This document shows positions 47,508-56,759 of a stretch of DNA of 64,000 nt, in pieces. The stretch spans positions 558,001 to 622,000 of the forward strand of contig JAGIAH010000001.1 in the NCBI GenBank assembly GCA_017744915.1, written 5' to 3'. A model generated the notes under the pieces. The model made no database searches. It was not told the origin of the DNA and worked only from the letters and a program-made list of their open reading frames with translations. Numbering within the stretch: the stretch's first letter is position 1; each line of letters begins with the position of its first letter. The translations under genes and the position numbers were made by a program. This stretch comes from Agrobacterium tumefaciens. Lineage in GTDB: Bacteria; Pseudomonadota; Alphaproteobacteria; Rhizobiales; Rhizobiaceae.

Positions 47508-48992
47508 ATGAGTGTGAAGGGCACCGCCACACGTCTGCCGACGTCGCGGAAAGCAGCAACCCTGCTGCTCGCCTGCACGTTTTTTTCCCCGAGCGCTTTC
47601 GCGCAGACTGCGGCGACAGCCTTGCCGGGCGCTATTCCCGCCGGCAACGGGACATTATCAGCCACACCCACAACGGAACCAGGGGCGACCACAGGCACGA
47701 CGCAGGCGGCGCCTGCGCCTGCACCCGTCCCGCAACTCTGGCGTCCCTCGAGCAATCCCGGCGATCCGATTTACGAACAACCGGACGAAGCTGGCCAACC
47801 TTATGCCGATGCCGAGAACCCCTATGAGCCGACGGTAGATGGCGGTGAAAACCCGCGAATGACAACCGAACCAGGGCAAACGCCCGGCATCCGGCTCGGC
47901 ACATTGGTTCTGCGACCTTCGATCAGCCAGACGATCAACACGGAAAAACAGACGAATACCGGCGGCCCTTCCAGACGCAACTATCTGACGACAGGCATAC
48001 GCGGTACGTTGACCAGCGACTGGTCCCGCCACGCGCTGACAGTGACGGGCGATGGCGCCTGGGAGAGAAACTTCGGCAGCGAAAAGGACGGCGAAGAGCC
48101 AAGGGCACGGATTGAGGCCGATCTGCGGCTCGATCTCGGCGCGGAAACAACCGCCAATCTCAAGGCGGGTTATGAATTCAGCCGCGAGGACACGACGGAC
48201 CCCAACGCCCTGACCGGCGCCGCCGTGCAGGGCGGCGAACACCGCTTCACCGCCGGCGCATCGATAGAGCGCGATTTCGGCAAGCTGCGCGGGCTGGCAG
48301 CGCTCGATCTTTCCCGCACGGTCTATACGGATGCCAAGGGTATCGACGGCCGGCCGATCAGCCTCAGCGACCGCGACCAGAACGGCGCGAACCTGCGCGG
48401 ACGCATCGGCTATGAATTATCACCGGCTTTGATCCCCTTCCTCGAACTGAATGTGGGGACGACCCAATATGACAGGCGTCTCGACAATTCGGGCTATGCC
48501 CGCTCCTCCAACGCCTATGGGGCGAAGGTCGGCGCGGAAGTCGATCTTGGCGAGAAGACCCGCGGCGAAGCCGCCATCGGTTATCTGCGCAAGCAATATG
48601 ACGATGATCGCCTGGCCTCGATCGGCGCATTGACGCTGGATGGCAAACTTAACTGGTCACCCCAGCGCGGCACGAACGTCAATCTCGGCTTGCGTACGAC
48701 GATAGAGGACTTCGCCGGCGGTCCACAGGGCGGCTGGGTTTCCTATCGGCTGGATGCCGGCCTGACTCACGAATTGCGCAGCAATCTGGTCGCGCGCCTG
48801 ACGGGGCAGATCGTGCATCGCACATTCCCCTCCTCCAACACGGAGGATGCCGTGGAATATACGGCAGGCGCCGGCCTGACCTGGGGGCTGAACCGCTATC
48901 TCGACCTGACCGCTGACGTCAGCTACCAGTGGACGCCGGTTTATGACAGCAACGAATTGCGTGTCGGCGCCGGACTTGTCCTGAAGCGATAA
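47508..48992 (+). CDS. Outer-membrane beta-barrel protein
   Basis: 494 residues. Signal peptide (to about 32, SAFAQ), a low-complexity Pro/Thr-rich linker (about 35-120), then a predicted barrel (about 125-494) of alternating amphipathic strands such as GLRTTIEDFAGGPQGG and WVSYRLDAGLTHEL, ending in GAGLVLKR. It resembles the BBP2-type outer-membrane proteins common in Rhizobiales. AAAAGGA precedes the ATG. Function is unknown. Confidence 0.82.
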   Translation: MSVKGTATRLPTSRKAATLLLACTFFSPSAFAQTAATALPGAIPAGNGTLSATPTTEPGATTGTTQAAPAPAPVPQLWRPSSNPGDPIYEQPDEAGQPYADAENPYEPTVDGGENPRMTTEPGQTPGIRLGTLVLRPSISQTINTEKQTNTGGPSRRNYLTTGIRGTLTSDWSRHALTVTGDGAWERNFGSEKDGEEPRARIEADLRLDLGAETTANLKAGYEFSREDTTDPNALTGAAVQGGEHRFTAGASIERDFGKLRGLAALDLSRTVYTDAKGIDGRPISLSDRDQNGANLRGRIGYELSPALIPFLELNVGTTQYDRRLDNSGYARSSNAYGAKVGAEVDLGEKTRGEAAIGYLRKQYDDDRLASIGALTLDGKLNWSPQRGTNVNLGLRTTIEDFAGGPQGGWVSYRLDAGLTHELRSNLVARLTGQIVHRTFPSSNTEDAVEYTAGAGLTWGLNRYLDLTADVSYQWTPVYDSNELRVGAGLVLKR

Positions 48993-49006
48993 TGAGCCCC
49001 AAATGA

Positions 49007-49037
49007 AAATCCCGGCACGAAGGCCGGGATTTCCCTG
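49007..49037. terminator. Bidirectional terminator between the barrel gene and galU
   Basis: AAATCCCGGC / GCCGGGATTT stem with T-rich flanks on both strands, placed between two convergent genes. Confidence 0.82.
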
Positions 49038-49050
49038 TATGTTCGGTCGA

Positions 49051-49938
49051 TTATTTCAGACCGTCGATCAGAGCCTTGATCGGCTCCTCGATCGCCGGGC
49101 GGATATCGCCGCGTTCCAGTGCAAAAGCGACGTTGGCCAGGATGAAACCATCCTTGGCGCCGCAATCGAAGGTCTGGCCACGGAAATGATAGCCGGCGAA
49201 CTGCTGCGACTGTGCGAGCGTCAGCATGCCGTCCGTCAACTGGATCTCGTTGCCGGCCCCGCGTTCCTGATTTTCGAGAATATCGAAAATTTCCGGCTGG
49301 AGGATATAACGGCCGTTGATGAAGAAATTCGACGGCGCCGTACCCTTGGCCGGCTTTTCGACCATTTCGGTAATCTTGAAGCCTTCGCCGACGGCATCAC
49401 CTACGCCGACAATGCCGTATTTATGCGTCTGGTCGGGAGCGCATTCCTGCACCGCGATGACGTTGCCCCGGGTCTGGTCGTAAAGTTCGACCATGCCTTT
49501 GAGGCAGCTTTTCTGCGAATGCATGATCATGTCGGGCAAAAGCACCGCAAAAGGTTCATCACCAACGATGTCGCGCGCACACCAGACCGCGTGGCCGAGA
49601 CCAAGCGGCACCTGCTGGCGCGTGAAGCTTGCGGTGCCCGCCTTGGGCAGAAGGCCGGCCAGCAATGTCAGCTCGGCATTCTTGTTGCGCTCGCGCAGCA
49701 TTTGTTCGAGTTCAAATTGAATATCAAAATAATCTTCGATCACCGCCTTGCCACGGCCGGTGACAAATACAAAATGCTCGATGCCCGCTTCCGCCGCCTC
49801 ATCGACGACGTATTGAATGACCGGCTTGTCGACGACAGTGAGCATTTCTTTCGGAACTGCCTTGGTTGCGGGCAGGAAACGGGTGCCAAGACCCGCGACC
49901 GGAAATACGGCCTTCCGAATTTTCTTCTGTTCTACCAC
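49051..49938 (-). CDS. galU: UTP-glucose-1-phosphate uridylyltransferase
   Basis: 295 residues. Makes UDP-glucose for exopolysaccharide, glucan and LPS synthesis. Signature [18 protein letters not shown] at the N-terminus, the [13 protein letters not shown] block and [12 protein letters not shown] are all intact. Divergent from the lytic transglycosylase gene, with palindromes between. Confidence 0.96.
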   Translation of the reverse strand: MVEQKKIRKAVFPVAGLGTRFLPATKAVPKEMLTVVDKPVIQYVVDEAAEAGIEHFVFVTGRGKAVIEDYFDIQFELEQMLRERNKNAELTLLAGLLPKAGTASFTRQQVPLGLGHAVWCARDIVGDEPFAVLLPDMIMHSQKSCLKGMVELYDQTRGNVIAVQECAPDQTHKYGIVGVGDAVGEGFKITEMVEKPAKGTAPSNFFINGRYILQPEIFDILENQERGAGNEIQLTDGMLTLAQSQQFAGYHFRGQTFDCGAKDGFILANVAFALERGDIRPAIEEPIKALIDGLK

Positions 49939-49983
49939 ATATCCCTCCTGAGAGATAAAACTTGATCACAATCCCCGCACGCT

Positions 49984-50006
49984 GTTGTTATTTCAAAAAT
50001 AACAAC
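49984..50006. promoter_or_regulatory. 23-bp inverted repeat in the galU/transglycosylase intergenic region
   Basis: GTTGTTATTT - CAA - AAATAACAAC: perfect 10-nt arms, 46 nt upstream of the galU start. A shorter repeat, TACCAT-CTATTA-ATGGTA, lies at 50026-50043. The first is a good operator candidate for galU or the divergent gene. Confidence 0.5.
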
Positions 50007-50133
50007 GTTTTGTAAAGGGTGACGCTACCATCTATTAATGGTAAAGAATTTGTTGACGTTCTTTTGTTATCCATGACGACGCCCGATGCGTTTTCGCAAT
50101 CGAAATGACATTCGAGAGAACGAAAGACAGACG

Positions 50134-51357
50134 ATGACAAAGATGATCCTTTCAGGTGTCCGCAAATTCGGCTGCATGATGGTTGCAGGTCTGGCAATCT
50201 CGCTGGCTCCCGTCTCGGCCCGGGCCGATCAAGGGTTCAAGCAGTGGATCAACCAGTTCTACGCAACAGCCGCCAAAGAAGGCATTAGCAAGGCGACCTA
50301 TCAGAAGGCCTTTGCCGGTGTCAGCGAGCCGGATCCGGACGCGCTGCGCAAGGCAACCTTCCAGCCGGAATTCACTACCCAGATCTGGGATTATGTCGAT
50401 TCCCGCGTCAATCCGTATACGGTGCGGATTGGCCGCGAAATGAAGATGAAACACGCGACGACACTCAACTGGATCGAGCGCAACTTCAACGTCGACAAAC
50501 ACATCATTCTTGCCATCTGGTCGATGGAGTCCAATTACGGCGCGGTTCTCGAAAAGCCGGAGCGGTTGCACAACATTCCGCAGGCGTTGGCGACGCTCGC
50601 CTATTCCGATCCCAAACGCGCCAAATTCGCCCGCACCCAGCTGATCGCCGCACTCAAGATCCTTCAGGCCGGCGATGTCACGCCGAAACAGCTGACGGGT
50701 TCCTGGGCGGGCGCGATGGGTCACACCCAGTTCATTCCGACCAGCTACCTGCTCTATGCGGTCGATGCGGACGGCAATGGCAAGCGCGACATCTGGCATT
50801 CGGTTCCGGATGCGCTGGCGACCGCTGCCAATCTTCTTTCCAAGAACGGCTGGGAACCCGGCCGGACCTGGGGTTATGAGACCGCCGTTCCGCGTGGCGG
50901 CGCCCGTTACGAAGGGCAGACGAAGACCATCGCGGAATGGTCGAAGCTCGGCTTCACCCGCCCGAACGGCAAGACGTTCACCCGCGGTTCCGATCGCGCC
51001 ATGCTGAAACTGCAGGGCGGAGCGAACGGCCCCGGTTTCCTGATGATGAAGAACTTCTTCACCATCAAGAAATACAACGCCTCGGACAGCTATGCGCTGG
51101 CCGTCGGCCTGCTTGCGGACGAAATCGCCGGTTATGGTGGCATGCAGCAGAAATGGCCGCGCCCGGACGGCACACTGGATATTCGTGAAAAATTCGAACT
51201 CCAGACCCGCATGAAGGAACTCGGTTATTATGATGGCGAGATCGACGGCAATTTCGGCTCCGGCTCCAAGGCCGCCATCAGCGCCATCCAGTCCCGCATG
51301 GGCATGGAAAAGGACGGCGAGCCGTCGCAGCGATTGCTGAAAGCACTGCGCAATTGA
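50134..51357 (+). CDS. Lytic murein transglycosylase (MltB-type) with peptidoglycan-binding domain
   Basis: 407 residues. A signal peptide (to about 28) is followed by an MltB-like domain: WSMESNYGAVLEKP with the catalytic glutamate, GSWAGAMGHTQFIPTSYL and GYGGMQQKWPRPDGT. A C-terminal PG_binding_1 domain reads LGYYDGEIDGNFGSGSKAAI. It cleaves glycan strands, leaving anhydro-muropeptides. ATG 50134 is chosen on signal peptide shape. The SGNH gene follows 63 nt later. Confidence 0.92.
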   Translation: MTKMILSGVRKFGCMMVAGLAISLAPVSARADQGFKQWINQFYATAAKEGISKATYQKAFAGVSEPDPDALRKATFQPEFTTQIWDYVDSRVNPYTVRIGREMKMKHATTLNWIERNFNVDKHIILAIWSMESNYGAVLEKPERLHNIPQALATLAYSDPKRAKFARTQLIAALKILQAGDVTPKQLTGSWAGAMGHTQFIPTSYLLYAVDADGNGKRDIWHSVPDALATAANLLSKNGWEPGRTWGYETAVPRGGARYEGQTKTIAEWSKLGFTRPNGKTFTRGSDRAMLKLQGGANGPGFLMMKNFFTIKKYNASDSYALAVGLLADEIAGYGGMQQKWPRPDGTLDIREKFELQTRMKELGYYDGEIDGNFGSGSKAAISAIQSRMGMEKDGEPSQRLLKALRN

Positions 51358-51420
51358 TAATGTGCCGGCGCATTCGGCGACGTCATGGACGCCGCCGATG
51401 CATCCGGAAGGGTTGATGTC

Positions 51421-52656
51421 ATGAGTAGGAAACCTGCGGCGAGAAACGGAAAGACGGGTTGGCGTTTCTGCGCCATCATTCTTTCCGCCGTCCTCTGTGT
51501 GCCGCTCGTTCCTTCCGAGACCTTCGCACAGGAGCAGCGACGCACCCTTTTCGAAATGCTGTTTGGCAAGCCGGTGGGCCGCGACGGTGGCTCAGGCCGC
51601 GAATATCAGCCCCGCAGCCGCCGGGATTTTCCGGCTGCTCCGCGTGAAAGATCGGTCACCCGCCCACAGCCAACACGGAAAGCTCCCTCGGTCGTTCAGA
51701 TGCGAACCGCAAAACCGGAGCCTGCCGCCAAGCTTGAAAATGCGAGACGCGTTCTGGTCATCGGCGATTTTCTCGCCGGCGGCATGGGGGAAGAGCTCGT
51801 CAATGCCTTTGCCAGTTCGCCGGCGATCGCCGTCGATGTGCGTGCCAACGGTTCCTCCGGCCTCGTCCGCAAGGATTATTACGACTGGTCCGCCAATCTG
51901 CCGCAATTCATAAGCGAGACCAATCCGGCCACCATTGTCATCATGATGGGCTCGAACGATCGCCAGCAGATGCAGATCGGTGATGTCAGGGAAAAATTCG
52001 GCACCGAAGTCTGGTTCAAGGAATATGAACGGCGCATCGACGAGCTTCTGACCCTTGCCGGCCGCCCGAAGGTGCCGGTGCTTTGGGTTGGCGTGCCCGC
52101 CTTCCAGTCGCCCTCGCTTTCGGCCGATCTCGTCGGCTTCAACCGGCTTTATCGCAGCCATGTCGAAAAATATGGCGGTGAATTTGTGGATGTATGGGAC
52201 GGCTTCGTCGACGAGGCCGGGAAATTCGTCATTACCGGTTACGACATGAACGGCCAGCAGGCCCGCCTGCGTGAGGCTGACGGCATCGGCATGACGCAGG
52301 CCGGCAAGCGCAAGCTCGCCTTTTACGTCGAGAAATTCGTGCGCAGGCACCTCGACAGCGCCGGACCGGACCTCGTGAAACTCGACGGCAGCAATTTGCC
52401 GGCGCTCACCTCCCTGCCGGCGCTCGGCATCGATGCGGGGCAGGTGCGCACCCAGCCGATCAGCCTGACCGATCCCAATCTCGATGGCGGCGACAAGCTG
52501 CTTGGCGATACCCCTTTGACGGCTGGTCCGTCACGCGTATCCGTGGTGGAATCGCCCCGCGAAAGGCTGACCAAACGGGGCGAGATGGCGGATGCCCCGG
52601 CAGGCCGTATCGATGACTACCGCGTGATACCGGATACCACGCAGGCGAAACAATAG
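51421..52656 (+). CDS. Secreted SGNH/GDSL-type hydrolase (DUF459)
   Basis: 411 residues. A signal anchor (about 15-38) and a basic, Pro/Arg-rich linker precede a DUF459 SGNH domain (about 110-310). Its blocks are RVLVIGDFLAGGMGEELV (block I, with Asp-Phe-Leu in place of GDSL), IVIMMGSNDRQQM (block III) and a C-terminal DG...T..G block. It is likely to act on O-acetyl groups or other envelope esters. GGAAGGG precedes ATG 51421. It is paired with the lytic transglycosylase gene, which suggests a wall role. Confidence 0.82.
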   Translation: MSRKPAARNGKTGWRFCAIILSAVLCVPLVPSETFAQEQRRTLFEMLFGKPVGRDGGSGREYQPRSRRDFPAAPRERSVTRPQPTRKAPSVVQMRTAKPEPAAKLENARRVLVIGDFLAGGMGEELVNAFASSPAIAVDVRANGSSGLVRKDYYDWSANLPQFISETNPATIVIMMGSNDRQQMQIGDVREKFGTEVWFKEYERRIDELLTLAGRPKVPVLWVGVPAFQSPSLSADLVGFNRLYRSHVEKYGGEFVDVWDGFVDEAGKFVITGYDMNGQQARLREADGIGMTQAGKRKLAFYVEKFVRRHLDSAGPDLVKLDGSNLPALTSLPALGIDAGQVRTQPISLTDPNLDGGDKLLGDTPLTAGPSRVSVVESPRERLTKRGEMADAPAGRIDDYRVIPDTTQAKQ

Positions 52657-52906
52657 ACGCTTTTTCCGTGGCCTGACGGCCCGTGACAGGCGTAATGTTT
52701 AGGCAATCCGACCATGGCAGGATAAGTATAGCTTTGCAGGAATGTGGGGTTGGTGGCCTGCCTTCTCCCATCCTCCTTTTGCATGGCTATATTGACCCAA
52801 CGGCGGCGCGCCAATCGCTCAGAGCGTCAACTGCGCCGTCGTTTTTTGACTTCACGCGCGTTCTTCCTCTTCGGGAGACGAAGCCGGACATTGCCGAGAC
52901 GAATTC

Positions 52907-53581
52907 ATGCGCCTGCTGCTTGTTGAAGACGAACGCGAAATGGCAGCAGCCCTGTCCGCCGCGCTCCATCGGTTCGATATTATCGTGGATACGGTCAGCA
53001 CGCTCGATCTTGCCCGTCATGCCATCGTGGACGGTGTTCACGATCTTGTCGTGCTCGACCGGCAATTGCCTGATGGTGATGGCATCGAGCTTATCGAAGA
53101 TCTGCGTCTCCTGCCCGTCACCCCACCCGTCATCGTGCTGACAGCCCAGGGTGCGCTTGCGGACCGGATCAACGGCCTCAATCTCGGCGCGGACGATTAT
53201 CTGGCCAAGCCTTTCGCCGTTGAGGAACTGCTTGCCCGCATCCGTGCCCTGATGCGCCGGCCGGCTGGCGCCGTGACGATGACGGCGAGACTGGGCAGGC
53301 TGGAATTCTGCTTCGAAACCCGCGAAGTGCGCATCAAGGGTGAATTCCTTCCCCTGACGAGACGGGAGCTGCTGATCCTCGAAGCATTGTTGCGGCGACA
53401 GGGCAGAACGGTGCTGCGCCCGCTGCTGGAGGAGGCCGTCTATAATTTCGATGATGAAATCCAGTCCAATGCACTCGATTCCCATATTTCCCGTTTGCGC
53501 CGCAAATTGGCAGCTGCGGATGCGGGCCTTGAGGTTCACGGCATTCGCGGTGTCGGATATCTCCTGAGGGCGACCGCGTGA
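52907..53581 (+). CDS. OmpR/PhoB-family response regulator
   Basis: 224 residues. Receiver domain (VEDERE at 6-11, phospho-acceptor Asp51 in VVLDRQLPDGDG, Lys in YLAKPF) and a C-terminal winged-helix domain (LTRRELLILEALLRRQGRTV, SHISRLRRKL, VGYLLRA). Overlaps the kinase gene by 4 nt (GTGA), so the two are translationally coupled. The signal and regulon are unknown. Confidence 0.93.
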   Translation: MRLLLVEDEREMAAALSAALHRFDIIVDTVSTLDLARHAIVDGVHDLVVLDRQLPDGDGIELIEDLRLLPVTPPVIVLTAQGALADRINGLNLGADDYLAKPFAVEELLARIRALMRRPAGAVTMTARLGRLEFCFETREVRIKGEFLPLTRRELLILEALLRRQGRTVLRPLLEEAVYNFDDEIQSNALDSHISRLRRKLAAADAGLEVHGIRGVGYLLRATA

Positions 53582-54921
53582 AGAGGAAATCGCTGAAGCG
53601 CCGCCTGACCATTCAATTGCTGCTGTTTCAGATCGGCAGCCTCTTCGTCGTCACCGCAGCCATCGTCACCTATTTGTCGACCGGCGGGGCTGGAAGCGCC
53701 CTGCTGAGCCCCGAGGCAGCCCAGATTACTGCCAAAGCAATCGTGCGGGATAAGGATGGCCAGCTGGTTCTCAAAGAAACACCAGAATTCACCCAGCTCC
53801 GCAACAACACGTCCGATTTCTGGTTCACCGCGGTTAGCGAAAAGGGAGAAGTCGTAAAGGCCGGGCAGGTACCGGATGCATTCAACATGGACCAGCAGCT
53901 GAGCGATATCAGGATTTCCGACGTACGCGACGCGGCACTGTCCTATTCCTATCTCGCCGTGGTACGAATAGCTGTCGTGCGCCGCGCTTCGGGGCCGGCT
54001 GGAGAGTTCGTCATGATCGGCAAAGGCGGGCCGTTCAGCATGACCTTCCCCGTCCTGCTATTCTCCAACATCTTGATCATGCCGGTTCTCATTCTCATGT
54101 CGATCGTGACGATCGTAACCATTCCCTGGATCATTCGCCGGGAATTTCGCGCCCTCTCGACCATCGCGCGCACGGCGGAAACCATCGATATCGACAAACG
54201 CGGATATCGATTGCCGGACGGCAACATTCCACGGGAGGTGCAGCCACTCGTGCATGCCGTCAACGGCGCATTGCAGCGGCTGGACGATGGCTATGAACGG
54301 CACAAACGTTTCATTCTCGATGCCGCCCATGAATTGCGCACCCCTGTCGCCATTCTCCAGACCCGTGTTGAAACGCTGCTGGAAGGCCCGGCCCGCAGCA
54401 GGATTTTGGCCGATGCCAGCCGTATTGCCGTGCTGGCCGAACAATTGCTCGACCTGCAACGTCTGGGCGGCCAGAAAGCACCGCTTATTCCGCTTGATCT
54501 CGTCAGCCTTTGCAGATCCGTCGTTGCGGATATGGCGCCGCTTGCGATCTCACAGGGATATAATCTCTCTTTCGAGCCGGAAGAAGAGCCGATCCTCGCC
54601 CTTGCCGACGACGCCTCGCTGCAGCGCGCGCTGATGAACATCGTGCAGAATGCCATCGAACATGGCGGCAATCGCGGCACGATCACCGTCAAAATCGCGG
54701 CGAACCGCGTGATCGACATCTCCGACGAAGGCAACGGTATTCCCGAAGAGGACAGGGAACTGGTGTTCGACGCATTCCATCGCCTGCGGCCAAAGGATCG
54801 TGGCACCGGGCTCGGTCTCAACCTCGTTCAGGAAATCGTCCGCTACCACGGCGGCGAGATCACCATCAGCGATTCATCCACCGGTGGCGCCTGCTTCCGC
54901 ATCAGCCTTCCCTATTGCTGA
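53578..54921 (+). CDS. Sensor histidine kinase, partner of the upstream regulator
   Basis: 447 residues. Two membrane segments (about 15-38 and 158-185) bracket a periplasmic sensor domain. A HAMP-like linker, the HisKA motif DAAHELRTPVAILQTR, N box NIVQNAIEHGG, and G boxes DEGNGIPEED and GTGLGLNLVQEI follow. It starts with GTG at 53578. The periplasmic domain has no recognised fold by eye. Confidence 0.93.
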   Translation: MKRKSLKRRLTIQLLLFQIGSLFVVTAAIVTYLSTGGAGSALLSPEAAQITAKAIVRDKDGQLVLKETPEFTQLRNNTSDFWFTAVSEKGEVVKAGQVPDAFNMDQQLSDIRISDVRDAALSYSYLAVVRIAVVRRASGPAGEFVMIGKGGPFSMTFPVLLFSNILIMPVLILMSIVTIVTIPWIIRREFRALSTIARTAETIDIDKRGYRLPDGNIPREVQPLVHAVNGALQRLDDGYERHKRFILDAAHELRTPVAILQTRVETLLEGPARSRILADASRIAVLAEQLLDLQRLGGQKAPLIPLDLVSLCRSVVADMAPLAISQGYNLSFEPEEEPILALADDASLQRALMNIVQNAIEHGGNRGTITVKIAANRVIDISDEGNGIPEEDRELVFDAFHRLRPKDRGTGLGLNLVQEIVRYHGGEITISDSSTGGACFRISLPYC

Positions 54922-55051
54922 ACCCATCCCGCATTACTGGCAAAAAACTGCTTTTCGGGAAACGCGTAATGTCCTTGCAATTCACAGGCGCGATATCTTG
55001 CCCGTCCCCATGAAAGCGACGCCCCAATCGCTTTTTTGGTCGTCCAGTCAG

Positions 55052-55090
55052 ACAAAAGGCCTGTTGTATCTGACAACAGGCCTTTTGTTA
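55052..55090. terminator. Strong terminator between the kinase gene and gltD
   Basis: Perfect 16-nt arms ACAAAAGGCCTGTTGT / ACAACAGGCCTTTTGT around ATCTG, placed between convergent genes. Confidence 0.85.
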
Positions 55091-55122
55091 TGGTTCGTGC
55101 GGCTTATGCCGCATTCATTCGC

Positions 55123-56577
55123 TTAGCGCGGCAGAACGGTGGCACCCATCAGCGCCTCGTCGATCGCACGCGCCGCCTGGCGGCCTTCGCGGATCGCCCA
55201 GACCACCAGGGACTGGCCACGGCGCACATCGCCCGCAGCCCACAGCTTGTCGACCGAGGTCCGGTAATCCGTTTCGTTGGCAACCACATTGGTGGAGCCG
55301 CGGCGGTCGGTGTTAAGCGTCAGCTTGCCGTCCATCTCCTTCAGCACGCTGTCGGTGAAGGGACCGGAGAAGCCGATGGCGATGAAGGCGAGATCGGCCT
55401 TGATGATGAATTCCGTGCCGGCGATCGGCTTGCGGCGGTCATCCACCTGGCAGCACTTCACGCCTGTCAACACGCCGTCTTCGCCGACGAATTCAAGCGT
55501 CGCCACCTGGAACTCGCGAATGGCACCTTCGGCCTGCGAGGACGAGGTGCGCATCTTTGTTGCCCAGAAAGGCCAGACCGCAAGCTTGTCTTCCTTTTCC
55601 GGCGGCATCGGGCGGATGTCGAGCTGGGTGACTTTCACCGCGCCCTGACGGAAGGCCGTACCGACGCAGTCGGATGCGGTATCGCCACCACCAACAACGA
55701 CGACATGCTTGCCGCCGGCAAGGATCGGATCAGCAGGCCAGCCGATGCTGTCGATGTTTTCACGGCCGACGCGGCGGTTCTGCTGCACGAGATAAGGCAT
55801 GGCATCGTAAACACCAAGCAGATCGGCGCCACCGATACCGGCCGGACGCGGGGTTTCCGAACCGCCGCAATAAAGAACCGCATCGTGGTCGGAGAGAAGC
55901 GCCTCAACCGTCACATCAACGCCGACATTGACGCCGCAATGGAAGGTGACGCCTTCGCCCTTGATCTGCTCGACACGGCGATCGATGAAGTTCTTCTCCA
56001 TCTTGAAGTCCGGGATACCGTAACGCAGCAGGCCGCCGGGCTTGGATTCACGCTCGTAAACGTGCACCTCGTGACCGGCGCGGCCGAGCTGCTGAGCCGC
56101 CGCCATGCCCGAAGGGCCGGAACCGATGATGGCGACCTTCTTGCCGGTGTGGATCGTCGCCGGCTTCGGCACGATGAAGCCCAGCTCATAGGCCTTGTCG
56201 GCAATCGCCTGTTCTACGGTCTTGATGGCGACCGGTGCATCCTCGAGGTTCAGCGTGCACGCTTCCTCGCAGGGCGCGGGACAGACGCGGCCGGTAAATT
56301 CCGGGAAGTTGTTGGTGGAATGGAGGTTACGGATCGCCTCTTCCCAATTGTTGTTATAAACCAGATCATTCCAGTCGGGAATCTGGTTGTGCACGGGACA
56401 GCCCGTCGGGCCATGACAGTAGGGAATGCCGCAATCCATGCAGCGCGCCGCCTGCTTCTGCACCTCGGCATCCGACATCGGAATGGTGAATTCGCGGAAA
56501 TGGCGGATACGATCCGATGCGGGCTGATACTTGCCCACCTGCCGGTCGATTTCCAGAAAACCTGTAACCTTGCCCAC
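55123..56577 (-). CDS. gltD: Glutamate synthase small subunit
   Basis: 484 residues. Passes electrons from NADPH through FAD to GltB. N-terminal cysteines bind iron-sulfur clusters ([28 protein letters not shown]). FAD-binding [21 protein letters not shown] and NADPH-binding [15 protein letters not shown] follow. The start is GTG 56577 with AGGACA upstream. It lies 15 nt after a small membrane ORF and 183 nt after gltB, same strand: a gltB-ORF-gltD operon. Confidence 0.96.
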   Translation of the reverse strand: MGKVTGFLEIDRQVGKYQPASDRIRHFREFTIPMSDAEVQKQAARCMDCGIPYCHGPTGCPVHNQIPDWNDLVYNNNWEEAIRNLHSTNNFPEFTGRVCPAPCEEACTLNLEDAPVAIKTVEQAIADKAYELGFIVPKPATIHTGKKVAIIGSGPSGMAAAQQLGRAGHEVHVYERESKPGGLLRYGIPDFKMEKNFIDRRVEQIKGEGVTFHCGVNVGVDVTVEALLSDHDAVLYCGGSETPRPAGIGGADLLGVYDAMPYLVQQNRRVGRENIDSIGWPADPILAGGKHVVVVGGGDTASDCVGTAFRQGAVKVTQLDIRPMPPEKEDKLAVWPFWATKMRTSSSQAEGAIREFQVATLEFVGEDGVLTGVKCCQVDDRRKPIAGTEFIIKADLAFIAIGFSGPFTDSVLKEMDGKLTLNTDRRGSTNVVANETDYRTSVDKLWAAGDVRRGQSLVVWAIREGRQAARAIDEALMGATVLPR

Positions 56578-56581
56578 GTTT

Positions 56582-56751
56582 ATGTCCTCACATCAAAGCG
56601 GAGCGCCTGTCGGGCCCCAGTACCAGTAGGCGAAACCGAAAGCCGCCCCCAATACGATGAACTCAAATCCGGTCTCGCCGCTCGTCCAGTAGACCGCCGT
56701 GGGAACGGCGGCCGCGATCATCAGCGAGACCAGTTGGTGTAATGTCCTCAC
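56582..56751 (-). repeat. 10-bp direct repeat flanking the small ORF between gltB and gltD
   Basis: GTGAGGACAT occurs at 56742-56751 and again at 56582-56591 (read on the minus strand). The copies flank almost exactly the small ORF. The second also supplies the gltD ribosome site. Confidence 0.6.
56593..56751 (-). CDS. Small two-segment membrane protein between gltB and gltD, 52 residues
   Basis: Minus-strand reading from GTG 56751: MRTLHQLVSLMIAAAVPTAV..., with two hydrophobic segments (about 6-22 and 30-47) and an aromatic-rich end (FAYWYWGPTGAPL). Its stop is 15 nt before gltD and its start 8 nt after the gltB stop. The ribosome site is weak (GGAG at 11 nt); ATG 56721 is the alternative start. 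Position within gltBD and the regular membrane pattern support coding. Role unknown. Confidence 0.6.
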   Translation of the reverse strand: MRTLHQLVSLMIAAAVPTAVYWTSGETGFEFIVLGAAFGFAYWYWGPTGAPL

Positions 56752-56759
56752 GCGGCGGA

